Source: Eleginops maclovinus (Eukaryota > Chordata > Actinopteri > Perciformes > Eleginopidae). Taken from it: 64,000 bases of DNA. The stretch lies in NCBI RefSeq assembly GCF_036324505.1, contig NC_086364.1:20320648-20384647 (forward strand), given 5' to 3'. Positions 1 to 27,160 of the stretch are shown piece by piece (the first letter of the stretch is position 1; each line of letters begins with the position of its first letter). Position numbers and translations under genes: made by a program. The notes beneath the pieces were generated by a model. That model was not told the DNA's origin. It ran no database searches and saw only the letters and a program-made list of their open reading frames with translations.

Positions 1-868
<868 letters not shown>

Positions 869-869
869 T

Positions 870-1212
870 ATGTGTTATATAGGTTATTGTGCATGTAAAT
901 GGTCTGCAAGGCTAAAATCCCAAAGTGTCTCTATAAACGCGTCCATTAGACTCCTTTGTTTACTTCAATAACATAGTGACATCACTATGTAACACTCAAG
1001 CTTCTATTGGCTAAGGCTCCAACACAGGTACATGATAGGCTAAGGTGTGAGACGTCTCTAAGCTGTTGACTAATCACAACAGAGCTGGCCAGCTAACCAA
1101 TCAGAGCAGACTGGGCTCTGGTTTCAGACAGAGGGTGAAAAGAGGTGCTGCAGCACAGGCAGGATGAGAAACATAAAGAGCTTTTTGAACATTAAAGCAT
1201 GGAGACATGTCC
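870..1212 (-). repeat. Dispersed repeat, copy 1 (reverse orientation)
   Basis: This block is the reverse complement of sequence at 56758-57055 and partly of 57995-58257. Shared landmarks are a GGCCAGCT-CCAATCAGAGCAGACTGGG core, a GACAGAGGGTGAAAAGAGG stretch and a GCATGTAAATGGTCTGCAAGG end. Three copies in one window mark it as an interspersed element. I see no coding capacity, and a non-autonomous DNA element is the likeliest class (inference). Confidence 0.75.
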
Positions 1213-3861
<2,649 letters not shown>

Positions 3862-4096
3862 CTTCTTCTGCTGTCTCAGAAGGAAATTAGAACATCCTCC
3901 TCTGCAGTTTCCAGTTACTGAAACACAACTCAAAGAGAAGTGAAATCTCTCGAGTTCTGAATTCCCCTGCAATGGCACACACTCACAAACACACAAACAC
4001 ACACACACACACACATTAATAAAGACACATCACATTATTTACTGCTGAGACATTGATATGAAAGTGCTGTAAGTGCTTGCAAAAAGGATCCTAATG

Positions 4097-4213
<117 letters not shown>

Positions 4214-4382
4214 ATTTTACAGTCCTTAGGGGGTGAAGCTGATTTCCTTGAGACTGCATCCCATGTGACCGGTCTTACATTCCTCAGATTGTTGTCATGT
4301 GACAAACTTAAAGATTTCCTTTTATGGACGTCAGTGTTAACAGGAGGGCGTGGCCTCACAAATACACACCCAGGTCAACAAT

Positions 4383-4433
<51 letters not shown>

Positions 4434-4439
4434 ACAAAA

Positions 4440-9790
<5,351 letters not shown>

Positions 9791-9794
9791 CACT

Positions 9795-9935
9795 GTGTGT
9801 GTGTGTGTGGTTGTGTGTGTGTGTGCGTGTATGTTTTTAAGAAGTGGGGGTGGGAGTTAAGGATCCATTTGGGCCGTAAATGGGAAGCTAATCCAATTGG
9901 AGCACGAACAGGCCAGCTGGCAGGCACAGCACACA

Positions 9936-10015
<80 letters not shown>
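9795..10015. repeat. Paired (GT)n and (CA)n microsatellites
   Basis: GT-rich runs at 9795-9832 are followed by CA at about 9928-10015 on the same strand. The two arms are therefore complementary. Confidence 0.93.
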
Positions 10016-11543
<1,528 letters not shown>

Positions 11544-12168
11544 ATAATAGGTAGAGTGTTCATGTCAACCCCCTTTGGCCGGCTTTAGGGTTAGCCATTG
11601 CAACAGGCCTTTCATGGTTCCTGTCCCCTCCCCCACGCCCAAAAAAGCCCTTGTTTTTAGTCATATATCCCGAATTTCATGGCCAGAAAATATCAGAATG
11701 ATTAGAATGAATCAAGAAGAATGATAAGAGCTCTTATCAAAAGAATGATAAGAGCAACAGAAACCGAAATAAGATGGAATGACATAAATGTAGATATAGA
11801 AAGAGGATAGGAGGAGTTTGTGGTTGTGAATTAGTCAATGATGGCCTTCTTAGGTTAACAGAAACTTGTGGCATCTTTAGTCATTAAGAGGAACAGGAAG
11901 TCATGGTGGGAGGTAACGAGAGGGAGTGGCAACGCTGCAACACAGACTGTTTCTTTTGTGGTGCTGCAGGCGGGTGACTGGTTACCATATTTGAAGAGAG
12001 AAAACCCTGAGCTAATGACGTCACATGAGGGTGTCACAAGGGTTCCAATTCACTGGTAAACATTGAGGCTACACAAGTGTTTGAAAATCACAAAGTCAGA
12101 CGGTCAGAAAACACACACATATGCACTCTCTCATATCATATCAGTATAAAGTTTACCACTGAGTTCTA

Positions 12169-12236
12169 AATCATAACCGAAAGCTATCTTTGTGCATGAG
12201 TAAACATGTCATCAAAGATAGCATTCGGTTATGATT
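12169..12236. repeat. Short inverted repeat / hairpin
   Basis: Left arm 12169-12192 and right arm 12213-12236 are reverse complements over 24 bp with a single mismatch, separated by a 20-nt loop. The size (68 nt) fits a microRNA-like precursor or a tiny palindromic element. I do not recognise a known microRNA. Confidence 0.8.
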
Positions 12237-12439
12237 AGCTTAATTTAGAGTTCTTTGACCCTCGAACCACAAATACACATTTAAACACACGTGCAACTGC
12301 GTTACTGATTGACTCGTCACCTGGCAATGCTAATGCCTGAATTCAGCAGGCAAAAGGCAAAAAGTCAATTGGGATCAACTGTCGTTTATTTGTGTGCGGC
12401 TGTGACTCAGGGAGGGAAATGGGCCTCTACCAATCGGAG

Positions 12440-12502
12440 GGTTAAAAAAAGTGTATGTAAGTCACTTTGGACATAAGTATCTGCTAAATGACATAAAATG
12501 TT
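12440..12502 (+). repeat. V-SINE-like conserved tail
   Basis: The stretch TGTAAGTCACTTTGGACATA...TCTGCTAAATGACATAAA matches the tail that is conserved across many fish SINEs/LINEs (family knowledge). The tRNA-like head is not recognisable, so only the 3' part is claimed. Confidence 0.7.
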
Positions 12503-12539
12503 TTGTAAAATAATCTTGTCAGAGTTAGACAAGAAGATT

Positions 12540-12665
12540 GATATCACATTTTGAGTCTGTATGCTAAATTTGAAGCTACAGTTAGCAGGCAATTAGCTTA
12601 GCTTAGCATTAAAGAAACAGGTAGCCCGGCTCTGTCCAAATGCCACAATATCCACCTATAAGCAC
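12540..12665. repeat. TTAGCTTAGC-type interspersed repeat
   Basis: Contains 'GCTACAGTTAGCAGGCAATT', then TAGCTTAGCTTAGCATTAAAG and AGGTAGCCCGGCTCTGTCC, a common fish repeat type. A related text is at about 5345-5480. Confidence 0.55.
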
Positions 12666-12669
12666 CTCT

Positions 12670-15600
12670 AAACCTTAACACTGACTCACTGCAAACCTGT
12701 TAGTTCTCATTCTTGTCTCAGAACAACATGTAACAAGCTGCAACATGTTCATGTGTCACCTTTTGAATTTAAAGTCAGCTGTAGACTATTGGTTTTGGAG
12801 AGCTAAATTGCTTCTTTTGGGTTTTGTTTCTTAAAACAAGTTGGCAAACCAGTGCTATCAATCTTCTTGTCTAACTTTTGGCAAGAAAGTGACTCAACTT
12901 ATTTCATTCAACTATTCTACTTTTTACTTTTGGGCAATTTTATGCATTTACTTGATAGTAATAGTGAAAAGAGACAGGAACTGTAAGGGAACATTGTGAA
13001 GCAAATCCAGCAAGCCTGACTTCTTGTCCCTAAAAGCTTTTTTTTAAAGACACTGGTCACAGAGTTATTACTTTAATAAAGGACAAATTATTTCAAAAAG
13101 TCGATAAACCATTAAATCCCAAACAGATAGATGTCGTTGGAAGGGAAGCCCAGATGCAGTGCTTTACCAAAAACAGCTGTTTGTTTGTGCAGAGGCCTAA
13201 GCTAGTCACAAATATAAGCATAAAGCTACATTTTTAAGGACAGTTAAACCACTGACATGATGTTATGTTACTGACTGACCCCTCGGCCTCCATACAAAAA
13301 AAAGATCAACAAGCATTGAAAAGCTAAACAATTCACCTGGCTGAAAACAGACCTTTGTACCCATTGACTCTGGCCCCACCAGTGGCTGCACACTCAAGCT
13401 GCGTAACATCACTTTTGCAGGGACATACATAAAGGTGTTTTTGCAAAAAGGGCACAGAGATTTTACAACTAAATTACAGTAATTTCCAGACGCTCCCTTA
13501 GCTCTCTGTGACTCTTAATGACAGCTTTAAACCCAGAGCTTCCACTTGTTGCTCCCGTTAAAGTGTCACTTAGTTTGATGAGTGGTCTATTTAGACAACC
13601 GGTACTCAATATACAAAAACACAGTGAGTATAAACGCCTGTCTTGATGGAAGATCCTCAGGAAAATTCATTAGGTGGCTCTTCTGCGTGAAGACCTTGGC
13701 AGTAAAGGTGCTGGTTCAGAGAGCGTGGATTTCACTGGCCAGCGAGGTGTAAACACACTCTGTTTTGACACATGAGAGGAGTCTTCCTGGGACAGTATTC
13801 CAAGCACTCGGATATAAATTCCCTCTGAAGAGTGTTGACAACACATCACTTAACCGGATACCTTTCACTTACTGGCAGTAAGCTGTACACATGTAAATAA
13901 CATGACAAAGTCCTGCTTACCAAGGCTGACTGACAGCTGATTTAACACATTAGAAACACACATTTGATCTTCATTAGGACTGTCACAATATCAGATTTTT
14001 GTTAATAATATATCATTGTGTCATTTATAGATCATTTTTAATTTTGCTCTTTATTCAGGAGGGAAGGTGTATGGACATGTGTTTTCACCTAAGTCAAATT
14101 AGGCAGGGCTGAAACAATGACTCACTCAATGTGGAAACGTATAGAGACTTGTATTCTGTCAGTTTGAAAAACCCTGAGGCACTCCCTTTTTAGGCCAGAT
14201 GAAATATTTCCCAGCCAATCCCTGTTTGTGCTACGTGGAAACAATCCTCTGGGCTTTTTTTCTGTTCAAATCTCTGTTGACACCTGTAGGACGCACCTTT
14301 AATTTAATTACCTCATCATAGATCTACAACTTTATAGCTATAAGGAAACACATATGCATAACTAGACAAGACAATGAGTCGGACAGGGATAAAGTAAGTT
14401 TGAGATTTGACCCTTAACAATGAGATTTAAAGCCTGTAAATCAATAAGTTGGCCCAGTAGACCGTTGAACACTTTAAACCTGCTTCTTTTAATCTATAAA
14501 ACATTCAATGTTGCCTGCAAAAAACTCAACAGAAGGTCTTTTAAAGTAAGAAAATCGGACACATGGATGATTTGACAGGGGCATGATTGTTGCTTTTTAT
14601 TAAATGTTTAAAAATGTTTGTAGAAAATGGTGTGAAATAGGCAAAATTAACCCTTGACAATCGGCACAGTTTATGGGGAAGTTACACAAGCCATCGTCAC
14701 ATTTCCACATTATTGCCTTTCCGCGTTTTGCTTCACACTGAGATCGCTGTGGCTGATTTAAAGGGGGACATATGAACCACGTGAAGGCGACAACAATGTC
14801 CATTTAAAGCCACCTCAACAGCATGAATGAGGAGGAGGAGGAGGAGGAGGAGGAGGAAGCGAATACGGAACAAAAAATAAAAAATAGGAGTTGTTGCAAC
14901 TGAGAGAGGGGAAGGGGAAGTGGTACAGGAGGAAGAGAACAAGTTGCAGCTTTAAATGGCTGAAGCCCGGCCATTGTATTAACATGTACGATTGTCATTT
15001 AGGAGCACAAAATGAATAAATAAGTGTGCCAGATGTTATGTATTAAGGAGAAGATTGAGTGGGGGGAGAGAAATGATACAAGATAATTACAGCTGTAAAA
15101 AAAGGGGGAAATGAAAAGGCATAATTCATGATGATATGTTCCCATGGTGTTTGGATAATTAATAAATTGCACTAAATTAGGAATGGATATTTTACTAGCC
15201 TGCAGGCCAATGGCTAAAATCTGAGATTGTGTCACATGGGCCTCATTAGTCATGATGTGAATGGAGCAGAGGTTGAAATGTTTTAAAAGTCCACCCTTAC
15301 GCTAATGCAGTAGAACAGGAAGTAGATAAAGCATGGGTGTCGGTCTCTGTTTTATTTGATAGAGGAAAATAAGAGCTGGTTAATATGATTGATTTAACTG
15401 GAGGACAGGAAGTACTAGTGGTCTTTAAAATGACATATAATGATTGAACAATGTTAAAAACAGCAATTGAGAACATCTACTTTAACTAGACATATGTATT
15501 TATTTGGTAATTTTCACATGATATTGTATCTTAATTATTTCACTCTATGTTTCACTTCTACTGCACTGCAAACTGCATTACAATCAGAGACTGCTAACAC

Positions 15601-16600
15601 ATCCCATCATTTCCTGACATGACACACCTTTTTACACGATTGAATACCAAGCAGAGAGCGAGAGCAGCCACTGGCAGGATATTAAGGAGGAGCCCTAGAA
15701 CATTTAACGCCACAATGCACAAATACTTGATCAATAAGTGACTATTATCAGCAGCAGTATAGGGAAGGGGCTTACAAAGAGAGGTCTTTCCCCAGCAGTT
15801 CAGTGTGTCATGTGTTTGACCCGGTAATGCAGGGACTGTGACTCCCACACAGCATGGACAGCAACATCAGCAACCCCCTTACTCTTTGTATTGTATAAAA
15901 TAATAATAAATATAAAATAGTTTTTAAAGACAGATAGGAAGAATGTGGCTGCACAGGGAGGAATCCTTGGAATTTTTTATTATCATATAACTTGGCCATA
16001 TTCAAGACATATATTAAACCCTCCTGTCGTGATGGGGTCCAATCTGACCAATTTACTACTTTCATCAATCATATATATTGTGTCTTACATTTGGTTGCCT
16101 TAAGGCCTAATGATATCCCCCACTGCTGATTTAAATCAACTTTGTAACACCTATGGTGGCAAAAAAATGACCTCCATAGGAAATGAATCAGTAACCCTAA
16201 GATTATGTTCATCCTTCAGATAGTACACACCCACTAATCGACAACCATGTTCATTTTGGAATACTTTTTAGCTTCAGTTATTCAGACACTGTTTACAGCT
16301 CAAAAGGGTGTTAAACAAATGTTGGTAAGGATTCATGTTTTTGGTGTTAATGTTAGAGCAGTTAGAACAGACCGTTAAGATGTGTCACCACAGTAAGGGG
16401 GGAGAAGCGAACACGACAGGGGGATTAAGAAGATATTTCCACCCTTGTAAAAGTGTATGCATCATTTAACGTGTATATAAAACAATATATCAAGAGATTA
16501 GGGCTTTACTAGGCCTCACAGCATCAATCCCTTCCCTTTTTATTTCTCCAATCCTTTTGCTGTTATCGCCTCCCCTCTCTCTCCAGTGCACCACAGTGTG
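12670..16600. other. Intergenic upstream of actb, no gene seen
   Basis: AT-rich and without convincing coding potential. A GGA trinucleotide run lies at 14828-14858. Frames present are short and do not resemble known proteins. Confidence 0.5.
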
Positions 16601-16634
16601 AGAGACGCGACGTGCCCTAGTGAGTGACGCTAGA

Positions 16635-16703
16635 CCAATCAGAGGCGGCCATTCCGAAAGTTTACCTTATATGGCTTGAGCCGGGCAACTGACGCCGTAT
16701 AAA
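16635..16703 (+). promoter_or_regulatory. actb: actb core promoter: CCAAT, CArG, TATA
   Basis: CCAAT at 16635-16639, a perfect CArG box CCTTATATGG at 16665-16674, and TATAAA at 16698-16703 occur in the order and spacing known from vertebrate cytoplasmic actin promoters. Known: serum response factor binds the CArG box and makes actin transcription growth- and actin-dynamics-responsive. The transcription start should lie about 25-30 bp past the TATA box, near 16728. Confidence 0.9.
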
Positions 16704-16727
16704 GAACCCGCACCCACTGTTAACGGA

Positions 16728-16817
16728 TTCACTCTGAGCGCCGTCACACACTTGTGCGGGATATCATTTGCCTGAAACCCGGTTCCCTTAAAGCGAAAAG
16801 CCCCCCCACCCAAAAAG
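16728..16817 (+). other. actb: actb non-coding exon 1 (5' UTR)
   Basis: The start is inferred from the TATA box. The end is set by a strong donor, CAAAAAG|GTAAGA, with GT at 16818. Vertebrate beta-actin genes begin with such a short untranslated exon followed by a long intron 1 (here 16818-18289). Confidence 0.75.
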
Positions 16818-17968
16818 GTAAGAGACAGAAACATAACTTGCATATTAATACTTTTTAAAACTTATATTTAAAGTAAGTGTGTTTGTTTTTAAAGCAAATG
16901 TTTGAAATGTCTCATTTTGAATGGGGAAAAAAATGGCAGGCACCACGAGGTCTTTGTCCTGTCATGCACCAACTGTACTGCTAATTAAACTTAAGGATTT
17001 AAAAAAGTAATATTAAAAGACATCTGTATATTGCATGGGTAAAAGTACGCAGTAGTGATCGCAACACACCGCAGAACTCGTGGTTCTCGCAGGTGCTTTA
17101 TGGGTGAAGCCGGTTTTATGTTACCTTGGGAGTTAATTGGGGTTTCATTGTGTATTTGCATTTCTTTTGTATTCCTGTTGGCTGGCTTACTTTAAAATGT
17201 CCCAGCTTTGAAAAAGAGGGTTTTTGAGTTGCGGGTCGTCTGGATCCGGGCTGCTCCCTTTGTGCGCCTGATGCGGCGGGGTGTGACCTACTTTAGCATA
17301 GTAGCTTAGCCACATCATGCTATCACCGCCCTTCAGACTTACAACTGTTGCATTTTGTAAATTAAGATATAACATTTTTTCCATGGACACTTTGTCTCCA
17401 CTTCCTGGGCGTGTTGCAATCCACTGATCCGTCGTAGTCATGAGGCTTACTCATAATGGAGGCCAAGAATATTGGGCCCTTCATAAAAGCATTAATTGAT
17501 TAATTGATTGGTTTTATAGTCTTATTACGCAATTATTTTATGTCTTGCCAACTTGCACACGAGAAAGAGAGGAAATTGAGTGACAAATCATGCACTGTTA
17601 AAAAGGCGTGGCCTTCATGAAATGCAGTCATTCATGAGTCAACATATGAGTTCATTATTTAAACTTGAGATTTACTACCAGTTATAAAAGGTTGAGTGAA
17701 AAATGAAGACTTCACAGGACAGTCGTGTCAGATGGGCACTGAGTATGACGCAGTGACTCAAATATTTTCTGGTGGCCATTAAAACTACTTTAATTAAGCA
17801 ACAATGGAAGGAGGGGGGGTGGGGGGATTTTAAACTGTAGTGAACTGGTAGGGAGTGGTCGCTCGGCCCCGGGTCTCATAATGTCGAATGTTCCTTTTTT
17901 CTTGCCGTACTCTCTGGCTCCGCGCCATGGCGCTGGTAGCCGCAAAGCTGCTCAAAACCGAGCCATGT

Positions 17969-17978
17969 CCTTATATGG
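17969..17978 (+). promoter_or_regulatory. actb: Intron 1 CArG enhancer element
   Basis: CCTTATATGG, identical to the promoter CArG, sits inside intron 1 about 310 bp before the acceptor, in a GC-richer island (17860-18060). A conserved intronic CArG element is a known hallmark of vertebrate beta-actin genes and contributes to their strong ubiquitous expression. Confidence 0.8.
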
Positions 17979-18257
17979 TAATACCAGAATGCAGCGCCAC
18001 TTCCTTTTGTCTGGCGCTCGGAATGTGGCGCACGGGCTCCACCTAGTGGTCAATATCGTGAACTGCAAGATAGTTGTTTGACAGGAAGTGAGTGTCAGGA
18101 AGCGGAAGTAAGACTTGTGACTGTTTTTTTCAGGAAAACTTAGGAACATTATTAATACACAAACGTTGCAATCACAGGTACACTTTTAGTTAGTTTTGGG
18201 TCTTAATACTACTGGTTTTAGTGCCATATTGCAATTCTTGATAAGTTTAGTTTTTGA

Positions 18258-20330
<2,073 letters not shown>

Positions 20331-20998
20331 AAAAACAGACTGTTCCTCCTTCCCCCTCCCCAACCAGACGCCCAACAACTTCAGCTCTGTGCAAAACAAC
20401 CACACACACATTTCTCATACACACTCAGGCGCAGAGCCTAGACGACCAACTCATTGGCATGGCTTCAGTTATTTTGGCGCTTGACTCAGGATTTTAAACT
20501 GGAACGAAGAAGGAGACAGTAATGTTTTGGCTAGGTTAAAAAAATCACCCCAGGGTTCTGCAGTTGCATCTGGGGACTTAAAAAAAAATGTACATTTTTG
20601 TTTTTTTCTTTTGAGTCATTCCAAATGTTTGTTAACTGCATTTTCAGACACATGATTCCAAATGTTAACTGCATTGTTCAGACACGTATTCGCCTCTGTG
20701 AAGGCTGCCCAGTGGTTGGCGCATACTTAAACATGGTTGTAGTATCGCTTGTATGTAAATTATGTCTGGGTTTTTTGTACTTTCAGCCTTAAAAATATCT
20801 TGGTCCTGTTTAATTTTTTTTGTTTTTGTTATGCAAAACCCAGCCGTGACCTCTTTTTCCCCCTCATGGAGGTTTCATTCCCAGGGGTGGTGGGGTAAAG
20901 GGGTCTCGCAGTGATGGGGTAACATGGGGTGCCAGACCGGTGGGGCCAACCTGTACACTGACTAAACAATCCCAATAAAGTGCACATGTGTTCCGACA
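20331..20998 (+). other. actb: actb 3' UTR
   Basis: It carries vertebrate ACTB 3' UTR landmarks: GCTTGACTCAGGATTTTAAA then CTGGAACG near 20478-20505, GTCATTCCAAATG near 20615, GTATGTAAATTATGT near 20752, and CCTGTACACTGACT near 20950. From about 20376 onward it is homologous to the sequence behind all three downstream alpha-tubulin genes. The first ~45 nt after the stop, where the mRNA-localising zipcode lies in better-studied species, are not shared. Confidence 0.9.
20974..20979 (+). promoter_or_regulatory. actb: actb polyadenylation signal
   Basis: AATAAA within CCCAATAAAGTGCACA, directly after the conserved CCTGTACACTGACT element. Cleavage is expected 10-30 bp downstream. Confidence 0.9.
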
Positions 20999-20999
20999 T

Positions 21000-23572
21000 G
21001 ACGTCTGACTCTTGTCTTCCATTAAATGAATTTATATCAAGGTGAACGTGACTTCCAACTCTTATTGAAGCTAAACGAACACTTGAAAGGTAAACAAGAT
21101 ATGGTTCTTGCAGGAAAATGCATCAGAAATGTGAAGGCTATATAAACACGGCTATTGTAGGAAAATAAGCAGACCTCTAAATGTTTCTAGTATTTGTGTT
21201 TATACGGTCATTAGTGCAGCAGTAGAAGTTCTAGCACTTTTACATTTTTAAACTAGTGAAATGGAGGATTTAAAATGGTGTTTTATAAAGATCTCACTGA
21301 CACACTTGACCTTTTTGTTCCAATATGGCAGTTTTTCAGTCAAGATAAAGGCTAACCTTAATGATTGACAGTCTAAAAATCTAAGATCTTACAATAGTAA
21401 ACTCCAACCCTTGCCACACATTAATTTAGTCTGTCTTGAATAAACTAAAGTCTTCCTACTATAGATTAATTTGAATCCTTCAGAAATCCTTTAAAGAAGT
21501 AAACTCCAAAATGGACAACTACCTTTAAAAAAATAAAGCATAAACATGTGAATTGTTTTCCATCAGTAGATAAGCATTGAGTAAATGCATGGTATGAAGC
21601 ATTGAGTCACAATACAGTACCAAGAAATGAAATTACTAATATGAAGACATCATTACAAATAGGTATTTGAGGAAAACATACTGGGAATTCTGTAGTTAAA
21701 ATCCAGTAGGTGAAGGATGAAATGCAATATGCCTAGTGCAATGTCCAAATTAAAGGGCAATATTTAGTAAAGGGGAAATAACTGAAGTTTTCTGGAGCTG
21801 CAAAAAAGTCCTGGTCTAAAGACTCTTAAAAGTTCCCTGTCTGCTACAGAAAATAACACCATGATCATTTTAATATATGTGTCAAGACTAATGAGAATGT
21901 GAGCATTTACTCAAATTTTTATAATTGTATTGCTAGTGCAATTCGAGTAAAAATATAAATAATTGAGTTAAACCCCAAATACAGAAACAGAACTGCTTGA
22001 GGAAATGCAAATACAGGCAGCAGAGATAATTATTCTAAAAGGATGTGGCTCCTGCTGTTTGTGCATATATTTCTACTGAATTTCTACAACCAGAGCTACT
22101 TCTTATCTGCTGACTTTGATCTACATCAGCCTTTTTTTTCTGTCCATCCTTGGGTATCTCATCATCTGTGATAATGCTTGTCTCCTGAGATCATGACAGC
22201 TATAAAACACATTAATCATGAGAAAAAAATGACAAATCCAAAAGTGTTTTTCTCTCTTAAGACACACAGGGTCTACCATTAATCTCTCTTGCTTTCATTT
22301 CATTTCTACACAGGCTACTTTATTGTTTTATCCACTGTGCATATACAGTATTCATTATCTGATATGTATCTATTATCCTGTGTCTGTTTCACATGGATGC
22401 ACTTTATTGATGCCAAATGAAATTGTCTCCTTACAGCAACAAGGCATTGCACATGAGTATAAAATAAAATGAAGATAGACAATAAATATAAACACTAAAT
22501 ATGTACATATCAACAACAGTAGGTATATAATATATAATATATAATATACAGAACAACTTCAGACTATTATTTAAAAAAGTAATTGATGTTCTTTATTAGG
22601 CCTCTACAGGCTTGCTCAAAAAGACATTTCATTATACACGTTACAGTTACATAGAATTATCTTATTTTTTATCCCATCAGAGAAATAGCAACCTGATTTG
22701 GAATCCACAGCAGTTGCACAGTTTAGTCAGCAGATGGCGACAACGGTCCATTTCTATTTATTACCAAAAGCCAAAAATGAGGTGTGGGTGACACCCCATC
22801 CAGTGTCCCTTGAAGAGTTATCCAATGCTGTATTCAAAGCTGGATAACAATAGAGCTCTGTTTCACCACTGAATGACCACTGTTTATAAATGCCTCTCCT
22901 CCAAGGCAAGAAAGTAGAAGTCTTAGGGTTCTATAGCAAAAATACTGCCGTTCAAATTCAATGATTCAGACATCTACTGCACGCTCGATGGAACTATTTA
23001 TTAATGAAATCAAACTTTATATACATATAGCAATTTCCATACATAAAGGTAACTCAAAGTGCTTCACAAACAAAACACGTAGACAATTTACAAATTAAAA
23101 CCCAGGTTATAATAAGAATCAGACACAGCTTTGTGACCAAAAAAGGAACACTTAATACCAACGGATATATTTATATACGTATACACATAGATATAATAAC
23201 AATAAATAGCGCTTTAATGATCAAGTCAAGTTATCATTTTTATTCCTCAAATAATAAACTGAAACCTATTCCCAGTGATCTGCTCTGTTGTCAGTGTGTA
23301 ACACAACACATCCCTAGGTTAACTAACTGCATAGTTAATGCTGCATAAACTCCTTTCACCTCTTTGATAAGCACTAAACATTTAAGCTTTAATTCCTCCA
23401 CGCAGCATGAGCACTGCCTTACATAAGACAAATACCTCAGGATTAAACCAGGAGTCTTTAGTGGTGCTAGGAATAGGTTTCAGTCTGTTTGTAATTCATA
23501 GCTTTGTGCACAAACAGGTGAGTTCAGGTTTCACTTTAATAAGACATTCATTAAAATGGATAGTTGTATGAG

Positions 23573-23575
<3 letters not shown>
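21000..23575. other. actb 3' flank, template of the downstream repeat units
   Basis: No gene. Several blocks recur behind the tubulin genes. About 21000-21100 and 21215-21270 match the flanks of tubulin 1 and/or 2. About 22690-22760 (CACAGCAGTTGCACAGTTTA... CAGATGGCGACAACGGTCC) matches 32770-32825 and 39975-40030. About 22835-22925 matches 27425-27505, and 23290-23530 matches 27670-27925 and 34615-34860. It is therefore the ancestral copy of the duplicated intergenic unit. A retroposon tail (ACTTTATTGATGCC... ) lies at about 22397-22560. Confidence 0.8.
22397..22560. repeat. Retroposon 3'-end fragment
   Basis: ACTTTATTGATGCCAAATGA followed by CAGCAACAAGGCATTGCAC and an A-rich stretch. The same type recurs in tubulin intron 2 (e.g. 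25415-25560) and at 54440-54590. Typical of a fish LINE/SINE 3' end; family not assigned. Confidence 0.6.

Positions 23576-23665
<90 letters not shown>
23576..23665. repeat. (GA)n microsatellite upstream of tubulin gene 1
   Basis: About 85 bp of GA. The flanking sequence (ATTAAAATG before, GAGCCT-CTTCCTT-TTTGAGTCATGCTGCC after) shows it is the same site as the short GA tracts at about 27952-27967 and 34880-34895 upstream of genes 2 and 3. The tract is expanded only here. Confidence 0.95.
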
Positions 23666-24164
23666 CCTACTTCCTTATTTGAGTCATGCTGCCTTCAAGT
23701 GTTTCTCCTACATTTGTCCTCCGAAATTGAAAGATCGCAAATAAGATTGTTTTTGTGTATTCTAATACCGTTCAGGTTAAAAATAAAATTAAAACAAACT
23801 TGTAGTAGTAGCTCTTGATATCCCATAAAAGCAGCAAAGACCTAATGTTCAGCTTGTGTGTTGTTTAGATTAGAAAAAACAAATACAACTCAATGTGTGT
23901 GATATTTCCATGCCTTTTCACTTCAGGGCGACATAAATAGAAGCCTAGGACATTTGCATTGTGTAATATATGACATCATTTTTGACATATTTCCCATTAA
24001 TTCAAAAGTTTCTGGAATTTCAATTGATCAAAAATAAAAAAGGTTTCTTTCAGATGTCACAGCTAAGCTGTAGGAAACGGAACATCTCCAGCCGTACACG
24101 AATGCAGCATTCTCCAACGTTCGCTCCCGCCGGCTCGCGCAGGAAGGAAACGAACCACGGCTGT

Positions 24165-24216
24165 GGCTCCGCCCCCTGAGAAAAGTATAAATAAAGGTAG
24201 CTCCTCTTCCCCCTCA
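24165..24216 (+). promoter_or_regulatory. tuba: Alpha-tubulin gene 1 core promoter
   Basis: GC box CCGCCCCC near 24169-24176 and TATAAATA at 24186-24193. The inferred start is near 24216. The region from about 24058 (GTCACAGCTAA...) is conserved in the promoters of genes 2 and 3, including the CGTTCGCTCCCGC and GAACCRCSGCTGTGGC blocks. Confidence 0.8.
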
Positions 24217-24276
24217 ATACTGCCTTCAACAACCGATTCTTCAGTGTCGGAAAGAAGCAGGAACAAATCTACAAAA

Positions 24277-26838
<2,562 letters not shown>

Positions 26839-27160
26839 GTCTCTGAAACATCTTGGCCCCTCGATCGTGAAACTTCAGCTCTTTTCAAAACAACCACACA
26901 GATTTCTCATACACAGGATTTTAAACTGGAATGATGAAGGACACTAATGTTTCGGCTAGGTTAAAAAATAAACACCCACTGTTCAGCTGTTGCTTTTGGG
27001 GATTTGTTAAAAACGTTAACTCTCAATTATCTTTTGAGTCATTCCAACTGTTGGTAAACTGTATTGTTCAGAAGGATATTGATGATGGGGTAACATGTGG
27101 GGCCAACCTGTACACTGATGAAACAATCCCAATAAACTTCACATGGGTTCCGACATGACA
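26839..27160 (+). other. tuba: Tubulin gene 1 3' UTR, actin-derived
   Basis: The first ~32 nt after the stop are shared only with the other tubulin genes. From about 26871 (AACTTCAGCTCT) the sequence follows the actb 3' UTR: ACAGGATTTTAAACTGGAAT, TTCGGCTAGGTTAAAAAA, TTTTGAGTCATTCCAA, GGGGCCAACCTGTACACTGA, then CCCAATAAA and TTCCGACATGAC. The polyadenylation signal AATAAA is at 27131-27136. The match continues past it (CAACTCTTATTGAA). About 300 bp of the actin UTR is deleted internally. Confidence 0.9.

Noticed and set aside
20331..20375. Actin mRNA zipcode immediately after the stop
   Set aside because: The expected GGACT...ACACCC-type pattern is not clearly present by eye; not claimed.
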